Source: CAYVUI01 sp964454745
Lineage (GTDB): Bacteria > Planctomycetota > Phycisphaerae > Sedimentisphaerales > Anaerohalosphaeraceae
Direction: 5' to 3'
DNA length: 18,166 bases
Assembly: GCA_964454745.1 (NCBI GenBank)
Contig: CAYVUI010000092.1
Location: 1-18,166 of the forward strand
The position numbers and the translations under genes are program-made. This document shows positions 1 to 7,504 of the stretch, piece after piece. The notes beneath the pieces were generated by a model. The model did not search any database. It was given only the letters and a program-made list of their open reading frames with translations, and was not told the origin of the DNA. Numbering within the stretch: position 1 is the stretch's first letter; each line of letters starts with the position of its first letter.

Positions 1-54
1 TTCCTACATTATTGGGGCCATAATCCACATTCACGCCCTGTGAACGGTTACAAT

Positions 55-1395
55 TTATCCTTCCCCGTCGCGTTTTTCGCCCCGGTGATTGCGGAACAGC
101 AGCCGGACCGGTACTTCCGATATCGGCAGCAAATCACGCAGGCGATTGAGCAGGAACCGGCGGTAATTCTCATCGAAAAGATCCGGACGGTTTACGAACA
201 TCAGCAGCGTTACCGGTTTGGTGGCGACTTGCGTGGCATAGTAAATCTTCGGAAAACCCTTATGCTTTCTCGGTACGGACACCTTTTCCTGCGAAATAAT
301 CTCGATCGCTTTGTTCAGCCGCCCAGTCGAAATCTCTGTCGTCGCCTGCTTGTACAGTTCCACCGAAAGGTCAAGCACGCTCTGGATGTTCTTACCGTCT
401 TTGGCCGTGGTAAACGCGATCGGAGCGTGCCGCAGCCCCGGCAGCATCGCCGTAAGGTACTCCCCGAAATCATCCGTGTTCGCCCGGTCCTCGACCAGGT
501 CCCATTTGTTAATCACGATAATGCACGGCTTGTGCTCATCGCTGATAAACTTCGCCAGCTTTTTGTCCACCTGTGAGATATCCAGCGTCGCGTCAATCAA
601 AAACAGTACGATATCCGCCCGCCGGATGCTCTTTGTCGCACGGGTATAACTGTAAAACTCGATACTGTCCTGGCGGATTTTCGACTTCTTTCGCACGCCC
701 GCGGTATCGATCGCCACAAACGTCTGTCCGTCCTTCTCGAACCGTACATCCACCGCGTCCCGGGTCGTGCCCGGCACCTCGCTGACGATCACCCGGTCCT
801 CCCCGGCAATCGCATTAATAAAGGTGCTCTTGCCCGCGTTTCGCTTGCCGACCAAGGCCAGTTTCATGACCTCGGCCTTGTACTCCTCCTCGGGCAGGTG
901 ATCGATGGCCTCGACGATCCGCTCGATCAGCACCTTCTTATTCAGATGATTCTTCGCCGAGATGCAGAGCGGCTCGCCAAAACCCAGCCGCGTAAACTCG
1001 CCGGATAAGCCGAAAAGCTGCGACGAATCCGCCTTATTCGCTACCGGCAGCACATTCAGGTCGTTTTTCCTCAGTAGCCGCGCGATCGTTTTATCCAACA
1101 CCGTGATCCCCTCGCGGATATCCACCACGAACACCACCAGGTCCGCCGTCTCGATGGCCTTGTGGATCTGCCCCTCGATGTGGTCCGACAGTGCATCGGA
1201 ATCCACGATACCATACCCGCCGGTATCGATCAGCTCGAAGTATCGTCCCCCCGCCTCGATCAGCGTCGAAATCCGGTCGCGCGTGACCCCCGCCGTCGGC
1301 TCGACGATACTGATCATCTCGCCGGCAAGGGCGTTGAGTAAACTGCTTTTGCCCACGTTCGGGCGTCCTACAATTGCGACTTTTGGGAGCGCCAT
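55..1395 (-). CDS. der: Ribosome biogenesis GTPase Der (EngA)
   Basis: Der is an essential tandem GTPase that assists assembly of the large ribosomal subunit in the cytoplasm. The 446-residue protein has the family's usual length and layout. The first G domain has its P-loop GRPNVGKSS at residues 10-18, DTGG at 57-60 and NKAD at 120-123. The second G domain has GKRNAGKS at 183-190, DTAG at 230-233 and NKWD at 296-299. A C-terminal KH-like domain follows from about residue 350 and ends in a basic tail. The ATG start lies three residues before the conserved beta strand leading to the P-loop, and AAAGGCAGG precedes it. It is the last gene of a minus-strand group, 17 bases after the exported-protein gene. 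Identification is secure from the duplicated GTPase motifs. Confidence 0.98.
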   Translation of the reverse strand: MALPKVAIVGRPNVGKSSLLNALAGEMISIVEPTAGVTRDRISTLIEAGGRYFELIDTGGYGIVDSDALSDHIEGQIHKAIETADLVVFVVDIREGITVLDKTIARLLRKNDLNVLPVANKADSSQLFGLSGEFTRLGFGEPLCISAKNHLNKKVLIERIVEAIDHLPEEEYKAEVMKLALVGKRNAGKSTFINAIAGEDRVIVSEVPGTTRDAVDVRFEKDGQTFVAIDTAGVRKKSKIRQDSIEFYSYTRATKSIRRADIVLFLIDATLDISQVDKKLAKFISDEHKPCIIVINKWDLVEDRANTDDFGEYLTAMLPGLRHAPIAFTTAKDGKNIQSVLDLSVELYKQATTEISTGRLNKAIEIISQEKVSVPRKHKGFPKIYYATQVATKPVTLLMFVNRPDLFDENYRRFLLNRLRDLLPISEVPVRLLFRNHRGEKRDGEG

Positions 1396-1412
1396 CTGAT
1401 TGGCCTGCCTTT

Positions 1413-2057
1413 CTACTTCTCGTCGGGATCCGTCAGTTTCATAATCACGAATCCGTGCATACTGTCCATGTTTGGTCCCTTTTTGCCCTGCCGGGTAAAG
1501 ATCACCAGCCGGTCATAATCGGGGAGATAATACACCTTGCTCATCGTATAACTAAGGTACAATCCGTCAGGAAGGTAATAATCCACCTCGGCGGGCACAC
1601 CCTGAACCACCGGCATATCCGCCTGTCCGGTTTCTTCGTTCCACTGGGCCGCACTGTCACCGCCCTTGCGGACGAATTCACCAAATGCCTCGAGGGCAAA
1701 TCCGTTCGGGGCCGGGGCTTTGACGCGAATTCCCGCCGCCGGGTACTCAAATACGCCGGAGTTCAGCTTGAGCTCAATGGCCTTTTTGCCCGCCATTTTC
1801 GAGCCAAACACCCGAAGCGGCCCCCAGTTGGAGTATTCATTGAGCCGAAACTCGCCAATCGTCGCCCCTTGCTTATTTAAATGGATACTGATCAGCTTCG
1901 ATTCCCGGCACTCACCGCCCTTATCCTGGGCGATCCACATGACATTGTCGCCCACCGCCAAAAGCTCAAACCGCTGCTCGCAGAATGTCGCCGCACGCAT
2001 CTGAAAAGCCAGGACGCCAAAAAGCACAACAAGCATTACAATCATGATCCGTTTCAT
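1413..2057 (-). CDS. Exported protein of unknown function
   Basis: I do not recognise this 214-residue protein. Residues 1-22 form a typical signal peptide: a basic start (MKR), a hydrophobic core, then an Ala-rich site around residues 21-23. It is therefore probably exported. The mature part has two cysteines (C26, C50) that could form a disulfide. It has alternating hydrophobic and polar residues suggesting beta structure, and a Tyr-rich segment at about 160-178. No lipobox, catalytic signature or membrane segment beyond the leader is visible. The start is supported by GGAAGGGAAAG 5 bases upstream. It lies 24 or more bases after ogt and 17 before der on the same strand, so it is probably co-transcribed with them. 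That context gives no obvious functional clue. Confidence 0.8.
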   Translation of the reverse strand: MKRIMIVMLVVLFGVLAFQMRAATFCEQRFELLAVGDNVMWIAQDKGGECRESKLISIHLNKQGATIGEFRLNEYSNWGPLRVFGSKMAGKKAIELKLNSGVFEYPAAGIRVKAPAPNGFALEAFGEFVRKGGDSAAQWNEETGQADMPVVQGVPAEVDYYLPDGLYLSYTMSKVYYLPDYDRLVIFTRQGKKGPNMDSMHGFVIMKLTDPDEK

Positions 2058-2081
2058 ATTCTTTCCCTTCCGTAAGAAATC

Positions 2082-2651
2082 CTAACACTTTTCCTTCGTG
2101 ACCGCCCGGCGCTCCATCTCGAGCAACCGTCCCTTAATTTCCCGACCGCCCCGCTCGCCTTTCATATAGTTACCGATCTTCCCATCCGACCGAACCACCC
2201 TGTGGCACGGCACCACAATCGGCACCGGATTGGCCGCCATAATACTCCCGACCGCCCGCGCGGCTTTGGGATGGCCGCACCTGCGGGCTAAATCACCGTA
2301 ACTAATTGTTTCACCATACTTTATCTCTCTAAGGGCCGCCAGCACCTTCCCGGCCATACCCTTTTTAGGCCCCGCGTCTACCCTCATATCGCCAAAATCC
2401 ACCTTTTGACCCGAAAGATAGTCGCAAATCTTTCCGACCAGCTCCTCTTCCAGCCCATTATCTTCCAATAACTCAAAACCATCTTGCCTATTTTGCCCAG
2501 ACGACACAACCCCTACTCTTGCAAGCAGGTCTTCCCGGACCCCGGACTTCGATTCACAAAACGCGCACACTCCAATGAGCCCGTTTGGGCCTGTGACAAT
2601 CCCAAACCAGCGTCCATGGGTCTTAAATGTCCTGTAATGATACTTTTCCAC
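2082..2651 (-). CDS. ogt: Methylated-DNA--[protein]-cysteine S-methyltransferase (Ogt/AGT)
   Basis: This suicide repair enzyme transfers an alkyl group from O6-alkylguanine in DNA to its own cysteine. The C-terminal domain is unmistakable: an ISYGDLA winged-helix segment, RAVGSIMAANP containing the arginine used for base flipping, the active-site motif VPCHRV, then GKIGNY and LLEMERR. The start is uncertain. The open frame extends upstream to 2966, but that part is antisense to pheA and lacks family resemblance. I chose GTG at 2651 (189 aa) because the conserved N-terminal domain (YRTFKTHGRWFGIV) begins right after it and the DNA upstream becomes AT-rich. AAGG lies 11 bases upstream. GTG at 2714 and TTG at 2738 are alternatives with no better ribosome site. 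It heads the ogt - exported protein - der group. Confidence 0.93.
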   Translation of the reverse strand: MEKYHYRTFKTHGRWFGIVTGPNGLIGVCAFCESKSGVREDLLARVGVVSSGQNRQDGFELLEDNGLEEELVGKICDYLSGQKVDFGDMRVDAGPKKGMAGKVLAALREIKYGETISYGDLARRCGHPKAARAVGSIMAANPVPIVVPCHRVVRSDGKIGNYMKGERGGREIKGRLLEMERRAVTKEKC

Positions 2652-2841
2652 GTCGCTAAATACCTTATATACCGCATTTTCTCTTTCCGGACAGATTCTA
2701 CGATATAATTTCACAAATTCAATGTGAGAAAACAGCAATTTATTTGACTCGGGAGTGATTTTATGATAAAAAGTTGAATTTTCTATAATCGCAGGTATTC
2801 TGCGCCCGGTAACAGGTTTTTTTGAACGAAACGGCGGGATT
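2652..2841. promoter_or_regulatory. Divergent intergenic region between ogt and pheA
   Basis: This AT-rich stretch separates the divergently transcribed ogt and pheA genes, so promoters for both groups are expected here. A perfect TATAAT is visible on the plus strand. On the minus strand I see AT-rich hexamers (such as TTATAT near 2700-2710) but no convincing paired -35 box. If ogt starts further upstream (2714 or 2738), the region shrinks accordingly. Confidence 0.5.
2761..2789 (+). promoter_or_regulatory. Candidate promoter for the pheA operon
   Basis: A perfect TATAAT (2784-2789) lies 52 bases before the pheA ATG. A -35 hexamer at 17-base spacing would be TTATGA (2761-2766), a weak match. 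Transcription would start near 2796. A TTGACT at 2744-2749 is a better -35 sequence but its spacing to TATAAT is too long. This is a sequence-based guess. Confidence 0.35.
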
Positions 2842-3912
2842 ATGTCGCTTGATGAACTGAGAAAACAGATCGATACCATTGACTCGAAGCTGGTCGAGCT
2901 GCTCAACGAGCGCGCCCGTGTCGTCGTCGAGGTCGGAAAGGTAAAAGGCAAGACCGACAAGGCCATTTACGCCCCCGCACGCGAAAAAGTCGTACTCGAG
3001 AAGATTATCCGCGAAAACAAGGGCCCCCTGCCCGACAAAACACTCACCGCCATCTGGCGAGAGCTCATGAGCGGCTCCTTTTTCCTGGAACGGCCGCTTA
3101 GAATCGCCTATCTGGGCCCCCAGGGCAGCTTTTCGCACTGCGCCTCCATGCTCAAATTCGGCCAGAGCGTCGAATACGAGGCCGTCGCGGATATCACCTC
3201 AATCTTCTCCGAGGTCAGCAAGGGCCACAGCGACCTGGGTGTCGTGCCCATCCAGAACTCCTCCGGCGGCGGAATCGGCGAGACCATGGACGCATTCATC
3301 GGCTCGGACGTCATGATCTGCGCGGAAGTGTACATGGCGATCCACCACAACCTGCTGGCCAACTGCTCGCTGGATAAAATAGACAAAATTTACTCCAAGC
3401 CCGAGGTCTTCGCCCAGTGCCGCAAGTGGCTAAGCTCCACCTTCGAAGAGGCCAAGACCATAGCCGTCGCCTCGACGGCCCGGGCCGCCCAGATGGCCTT
3501 CGAGGAACCCAATACCGCGGCGATCGGCTCACGCCTGGCCGCCGAACTCTACGGCCTCAAGATCATCTGCGAAAACATCGAGGATATTGCCAACAATGTC
3601 ACTCGATTTCTCATCATCAGCAAAAACGACGCCCGGCCCACCGGCGAAGATAAAACCGCCGTCCTGTTCAGCACCTCGCACAAAGTCGGTGCCCTCGTCG
3701 ACGTACTCGAAGTCTTCCGCCGCTACGGACTGAACTTCTCGAGCATCGAATCCCGCCCGTCCCGTAAACGCGAGTGGGAGTTCTACTTCTTTGCCGACGT
3801 CGAATGCCACCGCGAATCCGAAGATATGCAAAAAGCGCTCGACGCCGCCCGGAACCACTGCATGCAGCTTTCGGTCCTGGGCAGCTTCCCGAAAAGCACA
3901 GATGTTCTTTAA
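2842..3912 (+). CDS. pheA: Bifunctional chorismate mutase / prephenate dehydratase (P-protein)
   Basis: This cytoplasmic enzyme converts chorismate to prephenate and then to phenylpyruvate for phenylalanine synthesis. An AroQ-type chorismate mutase domain occupies residues 1 to about 85 (LDELRKQIDTID start, later ARVVVEVGKVKG). The dehydratase domain spans about 86-265, beginning IAYLGPQGSFSH and carrying the catalytic TRF motif at 254-256. An ACT regulatory domain spans about 272-350, with GALVDVL (283-289) and ESRP (303-306), the motifs associated with phenylalanine feedback binding. At 356 residues the length is normal for the fusion. The ribosome site is weak (GGCGGG). It is the first gene of the plus-strand operon, 23 bases ahead of tpiA. 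A small oddity is PIQNSSGGG where PIENS is usual. Identification is secure. Confidence 0.97.
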   Translation: MSLDELRKQIDTIDSKLVELLNERARVVVEVGKVKGKTDKAIYAPAREKVVLEKIIRENKGPLPDKTLTAIWRELMSGSFFLERPLRIAYLGPQGSFSHCASMLKFGQSVEYEAVADITSIFSEVSKGHSDLGVVPIQNSSGGGIGETMDAFIGSDVMICAEVYMAIHHNLLANCSLDKIDKIYSKPEVFAQCRKWLSSTFEEAKTIAVASTARAAQMAFEEPNTAAIGSRLAAELYGLKIICENIEDIANNVTRFLIISKNDARPTGEDKTAVLFSTSHKVGALVDVLEVFRRYGLNFSSIESRPSRKREWEFYFFADVECHRESEDMQKALDAARNHCMQLSVLGSFPKSTDVL

Positions 3913-3935
3913 AAGAAAATAACGAAAGGTAGATC

Positions 3936-4691
3936 ATGAGAAAGCCCTTTATCGCAGGAAACTGGAAAATGAATATGGACAAGGCCTCCGCGGCGCAGCT
4001 CGCCTCGGGCCTGGCCGCCAACCTCAAAGGCTATGACAAAACCGATGCGGCCGTTTGCCCGCCGTTTGTCTACCTCCAGACCGTCGCCGAGGCACTGGCC
4101 GGTTCCAATATCGCACTCGGTGCCCAGAACATGTACTTCGAGGAAAAAGGCGCTTTCACCGGCGAAACCAGCCCCATGATGCTCAAGGACCTCTGCTGCA
4201 CCTACGCTATCCTCGGCCACTCCGAACGCCGGCATGTTATGGGCGAAACCAACGAAATGATTAACAAAAAGGTTCACAAGGCCCTCGAATCCGGCATTAA
4301 GCCCATCCTGTGTGTCGGTGAACTGCTCGAAGAACGCGAAGCAAACAAAACCGACGCTGTCGTGACCGAACAGACCGAAAAAGGCCTCGCGGGCATTACC
4401 GCCGAGCAGATGAAAGAGGTTACCATCGCCTACGAACCCGTATGGGCGATTGGCACCGGCAAAACCGCTACACCCGACCAGGCACAGGAAGTACACGCCA
4501 TGATCCGGGCCCTGCTGGCGAAGATGTACGATCAGAACGTAGCCGACCAGACCCGCATCCAGTACGGCGGCTCGGCCAAGCCGGCTAACTGTAAAGAGCT
4601 CATGGCCCAGGCCGACGTTGACGGGCTGCTTGTCGGCGGTGCGAGCCTCAAGGTAGACGACTTTACCGCAATGCTCAAATTCCAGGACTAA
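3936..4691 (+). CDS. tpiA: Triosephosphate isomerase
   Basis: TpiA interconverts dihydroxyacetone phosphate and glyceraldehyde 3-phosphate in glycolysis and gluconeogenesis. The 251-residue length is typical. The active-site residues are present: K11 in GNWKMN, H95 in GHSERR, E167 in YEPVWAIGTG (the flexible loop follows), and the phosphate-binding YGGSAKPAN (210-218) and GLLVGGASL (230-238) segments. GAAAGG precedes the ATG. It sits between pheA and secG. The tpiA-secG adjacency is common in bacteria, and the 24-base gaps on both sides suggest co-transcription. Confidence 0.98.
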   Translation: MRKPFIAGNWKMNMDKASAAQLASGLAANLKGYDKTDAAVCPPFVYLQTVAEALAGSNIALGAQNMYFEEKGAFTGETSPMMLKDLCCTYAILGHSERRHVMGETNEMINKKVHKALESGIKPILCVGELLEEREANKTDAVVTEQTEKGLAGITAEQMKEVTIAYEPVWAIGTGKTATPDQAQEVHAMIRALLAKMYDQNVADQTRIQYGGSAKPANCKELMAQADVDGLLVGGASLKVDDFTAMLKFQD

Positions 4692-4715
4692 CATCCACAT
4701 TTAGAGAGGATAGAT

Positions 4716-5159
4716 ATGATTGTTCCGATACTGGCAAAAATTCCGATCATTATGCACTTTATCGCGGTCATCTGGTTCATCCTTGCCGTGGCACTGATCC
4801 TGCTCGTCCTGCTCCAGAAGGGGCGCGGCGGCGGGCTCGGCGCAGCCATCGGCGGCGGCATGGCACAGAGCCTGCTCGGAAGCAAAACCGGGGATTTCCT
4901 GACATGGGTGACCATCTGCGTGTGCATACTCTTTTTGAGTATCGCCGTGCTGATGGCCAAGTATTACAAGCCCGTTACGCCAAGGCTCATGGGCCCTGCG
5001 CAGACACAGTCCGCGCCGGAGGTCATGCCCGCTGAGGGCCAGGAGGCCGCCGAGGCCGCCCCGATGCCCGACGCGCAGCCCGAGCTGCCCGCTCCGCCGG
5101 CACCGGAAATGCCCGAGGCACCCGAGACCGAGCCCCAGCAGGACGCACAGACACAGTAA
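4716..5159 (+). CDS. secG: Preprotein translocase subunit SecG
   Basis: SecG is the small two-helix subunit of the SecYEG protein-export channel in the inner membrane. Two hydrophobic helices are seen at about residues 11-33 and 61-82. They flank the characteristic Gly-rich cytoplasmic loop starting LLQKGRGGGLG. The loop, helix spacing and position after tpiA support the call. At 147 residues it is longer than the roughly 75-110 usual for SecG. The extra length is a C-terminal tail (about 85-147) rich in Pro, Ala, Glu and Gln that looks disordered and acidic. AGAGAGGA gives a strong ribosome site. Confidence 0.93.
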   Translation: MIVPILAKIPIIMHFIAVIWFILAVALILLVLLQKGRGGGLGAAIGGGMAQSLLGSKTGDFLTWVTICVCILFLSIAVLMAKYYKPVTPRLMGPAQTQSAPEVMPAEGQEAAEAAPMPDAQPELPAPPAPEMPEAPETEPQQDAQTQ

Positions 5160-5173
5160 ATCACCGCAAAACA

Positions 5174-5189
5174 TGCGGACGGTTCCGCA
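5174..5189 (+). other. Small hairpin between secG and yicC
   Basis: TGCGGA and TCCGCA form a 6-bp stem around a four-base CGGT loop in the 60-base gap after secG. No T-run follows, so it is not a standard intrinsic terminator. A second short complementarity (GCCC/GGGC) lies next to the yicC ribosome site. It may only affect mRNA processing, or mean nothing. Confidence 0.25.
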
Positions 5190-5219
5190 CAAAGAGCCCA
5201 AAGGGCCCGGGAGAAATCT

Positions 5220-6104
5220 ATGCTGCGAAGTATGACAGGATTCGGAGAAGCAAGCGGTCAGAGCGAAGGCATCCACTATGTCGTGGAAGTCAAAACCGTC
5301 AACAACCGCTACCTCAAAACCTCTCTGCGCCTGACTGACACGATTGCCTTTTGCGAAGAAGATATCGAGCGGACAATCCGCAGCCAGATTTCCCGCGGAA
5401 CGGTGAACCTGACGGTCCGCATGCAGAATATCTCCGGCCCGGCACTGTTCGACGTCGATGAAAACGCGCTCAATCACTACCTGCTCAAGGTCCGCCACGC
5501 CAACCGCGGCCACCAGGAAAACCAACCGGTTAACCCGGCAGACCTGCTGAGCCTGCCCGGCGTGATCGTGCCCGTACTGCCCGATCCCGATCAGGAAGAG
5601 CGGATTCGTCAAACCGTTATCTCATATACAGAAACCGCACTCGAGAAACTCAAAGACATGCGGCTGCGTGAAGGCGAAAACCTCCGAGACGACCTGCTCT
5701 CGCAGTTGGAAGTGATTGAGCAAAAGTTAAAGACGATTCGCACCAAGAGCCCGCAGGTTGTCCAGGAATACCATGAAAAACTCGCCAAACGTGTCGATGA
5801 ACTGCTCGCCGGAGCCAAGCTCAAGCTCGATGCCGATACCCTGGCCCGTGAGGTCGCCATCTTTGCCGACCGCAGCGACATCGCCGAGGAACTGACCCGC
5901 CTTGAATCGCATCTTGGCCAGTTTCGCAATTGCTGCAAAAAACAGGACAACGCAGGCCGGCGGCTGGACTTTATCTCGCAGGAAATGCTCCGCGAGGCCA
6001 ATACCATCGGCAGCAAGGCAAGCGATAGCGAAATTTGCGCCTTGGTCATCGATATCAAGTGTGCCATCGATCGCATTAAGGAGCAGGTCCAGAACGTGGA
6101 ATAG
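5220..6104 (+). CDS. yicC: YicC family endoribonuclease
   Basis: YicC proteins are now regarded as endoribonucleases involved in RNA turnover. The 294-residue protein has the usual family length. It starts with the diagnostic LRSMTGFGEA and VEVKTVNNRYL (YicC-like N-terminal domain, about 1-155). It ends with the DUF1732 domain (about 205-294), containing AREVAIFADRSDIAEEL and RRLDFISQEMLREANTIGSKA near 247-267. A helical, charged middle part (about 140-200) may be coiled coil. GGGAGA lies 6 bases before the ATG. It is followed 9 bases later by gmk, the same order as yloC/gmk in Firmicutes. Identification is secure; the substrate is unknown. Confidence 0.96.
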   Translation: MLRSMTGFGEASGQSEGIHYVVEVKTVNNRYLKTSLRLTDTIAFCEEDIERTIRSQISRGTVNLTVRMQNISGPALFDVDENALNHYLLKVRHANRGHQENQPVNPADLLSLPGVIVPVLPDPDQEERIRQTVISYTETALEKLKDMRLREGENLRDDLLSQLEVIEQKLKTIRTKSPQVVQEYHEKLAKRVDELLAGAKLKLDADTLAREVAIFADRSDIAEELTRLESHLGQFRNCCKKQDNAGRRLDFISQEMLREANTIGSKASDSEICALVIDIKCAIDRIKEQVQNVE

Positions 6105-6113
6105 GAAAACAGT

Positions 6114-6689
6114 ATGGACAAAAACAAGGACAAAAAAGTCGTCGTAGTCAGCGGGCCCTCCGGGGTCGGCAAGTCCACGATCTGCCGAAAAGTCGTCAAG
6201 CAGACCCAGACCCACCTCTGCGTCTCGATGACCTCCCGTCCCAAATCCGCAAAGGAGATCGACGGGCAGGATTACCACTTTGTCAGCAGGGACGATTTCC
6301 AGAAGCGCATCAATAATAACGAATTCGTCGAGTATGCCCAGGTGTTCGGCAATTTCTACGGAACCCCCGTCTCCGAACTCGAGCAGGCAATCGCGCAGAA
6401 TAAAACCCCGATCCTTGAGATCGACGTACAGGGCGGTATGAGTGTGAAACGCCTCTACCCTGACGCGGTCATGGTCTTTATCCTGCCGCCCACGCAGACG
6501 GATCTGGCCGAGAGGATGAACGGACGAGGACGCGGGGAAGACGACGCAACCGCTCGCAAACGACTGGACCAGGCCGGGCAGGAAACCGCGCTGGCATGGC
6601 AGCATTACGACCACATGGTCATTAATGACGACCTCGAACAGGCCGTCAGCGAAGTGACACAGATCATTCACGAAACCACGGGAGACTAA
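6114..6689 (+). CDS. gmk: Guanylate kinase
   Basis: Gmk phosphorylates GMP to GDP using ATP and feeds GTP and dGTP synthesis. The 191-residue protein shows the P-loop SGPSGVGKST (13-22), a GMP-binding region with TSRPKSAKEIDGQDYHF (40-56), YGTP (82-85), the Walker-B-like ILEIDVQGG (100-108) and the lid RMNGRGRGEDD (134-144). Length and motif spacing are normal. AGGAA precedes the ATG, and the end of gmk contains the ribosome site for rpoZ. Identification is secure. Confidence 0.97.
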   Translation: MDKNKDKKVVVVSGPSGVGKSTICRKVVKQTQTHLCVSMTSRPKSAKEIDGQDYHFVSRDDFQKRINNNEFVEYAQVFGNFYGTPVSELEQAIAQNKTPILEIDVQGGMSVKRLYPDAVMVFILPPTQTDLAERMNGRGRGEDDATARKRLDQAGQETALAWQHYDHMVINDDLEQAVSEVTQIIHETTGD

Positions 6690-6692
6690 TTC

Positions 6693-6917
6693 ATGATTGA
6701 AAATCTCAAAAGTACCGACATCATCAACAAGGTCGGCGGACGATTCAAACTTTCAGCCCTCATCCAGAAACGCATGCTCGAGATCATGCAGGGCTCTCGC
6801 CCCCTGATCGAAGACACTGAGGGCATGACCGTAATGGAAATCGTCGTCCAGGAGATCGCCGATGACAAGATTGAGCTGGACTTCACGCCCGAAGAGCCGG
6901 AAAAACCCATGCTCTAA
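6693..6917 (+). CDS. rpoZ: DNA-directed RNA polymerase subunit omega
   Basis: Omega helps fold and stabilise the beta-prime subunit of RNA polymerase. The 74-residue protein has the family core GGRFKLSALIQKRMLEIMQGSRP (residues 15-37), corresponding to the conserved RF-L---A--RA--L segment, followed by an acidic C-terminal tail. The sequence is diverged. Size and position between gmk and the coenzyme A genes, as in many bacteria, make the call strong. It begins 3 bases after the gmk stop, and its Shine-Dalgarno GGGAG (6680-6684) lies inside gmk, so translation is probably coupled. Confidence 0.88.
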   Translation: MIENLKSTDIINKVGGRFKLSALIQKRMLEIMQGSRPLIEDTEGMTVMEIVVQEIADDKIELDFTPEEPEKPML

Positions 6918-6926
6918 GGCAAAACC

Positions 6927-7496
6927 ATGACCCAGAACCAGTCATCACTGTCGGGGAAAAACATTCTGCTCGGTGTCAGCGCCGGGGTGGCGGCATACAA
7001 GGCCGTAGACCTGGCCAGCCGGCTGACCAAAACCGGTGCGGCCGTTCGAACCGTGCTGACCGAAAACACCCTGCGGTTTGTCACCGCCCTTAGCTTTGAG
7101 TCCGTCACGCGCCAGCCCGCGCTGGTCGATATGTGGAAAGCACCCGAGGACTACCGCTTCGGGCACATCTGCCTGGCCCATGTCTCCGAAATCGTTGTCG
7201 TTGCGCCCGCGACCGCGGATCTGATCGCCAAAATGGCCCACGGCATCTGCGACGACCTGCTGACCACGACCCTGTGCACCTGCGCAGACCGGCCCACCCT
7301 GATCGCCCCGGCCATGAACACCCGCATGTATAACAGCCCCGCCGTGCAGGAAAACCTCGCGATCCTCAAAAAACGCGGCATACAGACCCTCGGCCCCGAA
7401 TCCGGACACCTCGCCTGCGGTGACGAAGGCCTCGGCCGCATGTCCGAACCTGCCGACATCCTCGCGCAACTCGAAACCATCGCACATCAATTGTAA
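6927..7496 (+). CDS. coaC: Phosphopantothenoylcysteine decarboxylase (CoaC), separate protein
   Basis: This FMN-dependent enzyme decarboxylates 4'-phosphopantothenoylcysteine to 4'-phosphopantetheine in coenzyme A synthesis. The 189-residue flavoprotein shows GVSAGVAAYKA (16-26), the catalytic His in GHICLAH (H80), the substrate-binding PAMN (128-131) and the redox-active Cys in HLACGDEGLGRM (C164). It matches the N-terminal half of the fused CoaBC (Dfp) protein of many bacteria but ends with a stop at about residue 189. The ligase half is encoded separately 8 bases downstream in another frame. It begins 9 bases after rpoZ, and AAGG precedes its ATG. Confidence 0.94.
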   Translation: MTQNQSSLSGKNILLGVSAGVAAYKAVDLASRLTKTGAAVRTVLTENTLRFVTALSFESVTRQPALVDMWKAPEDYRFGHICLAHVSEIVVVAPATADLIAKMAHGICDDLLTTTLCTCADRPTLIAPAMNTRMYNSPAVQENLAILKKRGIQTLGPESGHLACGDEGLGRMSEPADILAQLETIAHQL

Positions 7497-7504
7497 GAGC
7501 CGAT

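Noticed and set aside
30..44. TTCAC/GTGAA inverted repeat downstream of der
   Set aside because: Only a 5-bp stem with no T-run. Too weak to call a terminator.
3909..4700. 263-codon open frame antisense to tpiA
   Set aside because: It mirrors the full length of tpiA; a shadow frame with no motif or start signal.
5727..6671. 314-codon open frame on the minus strand across yicC and gmk
   Set aside because: It is antisense to two well-identified genes. Composition follows their codon bias and no family is recognisable.
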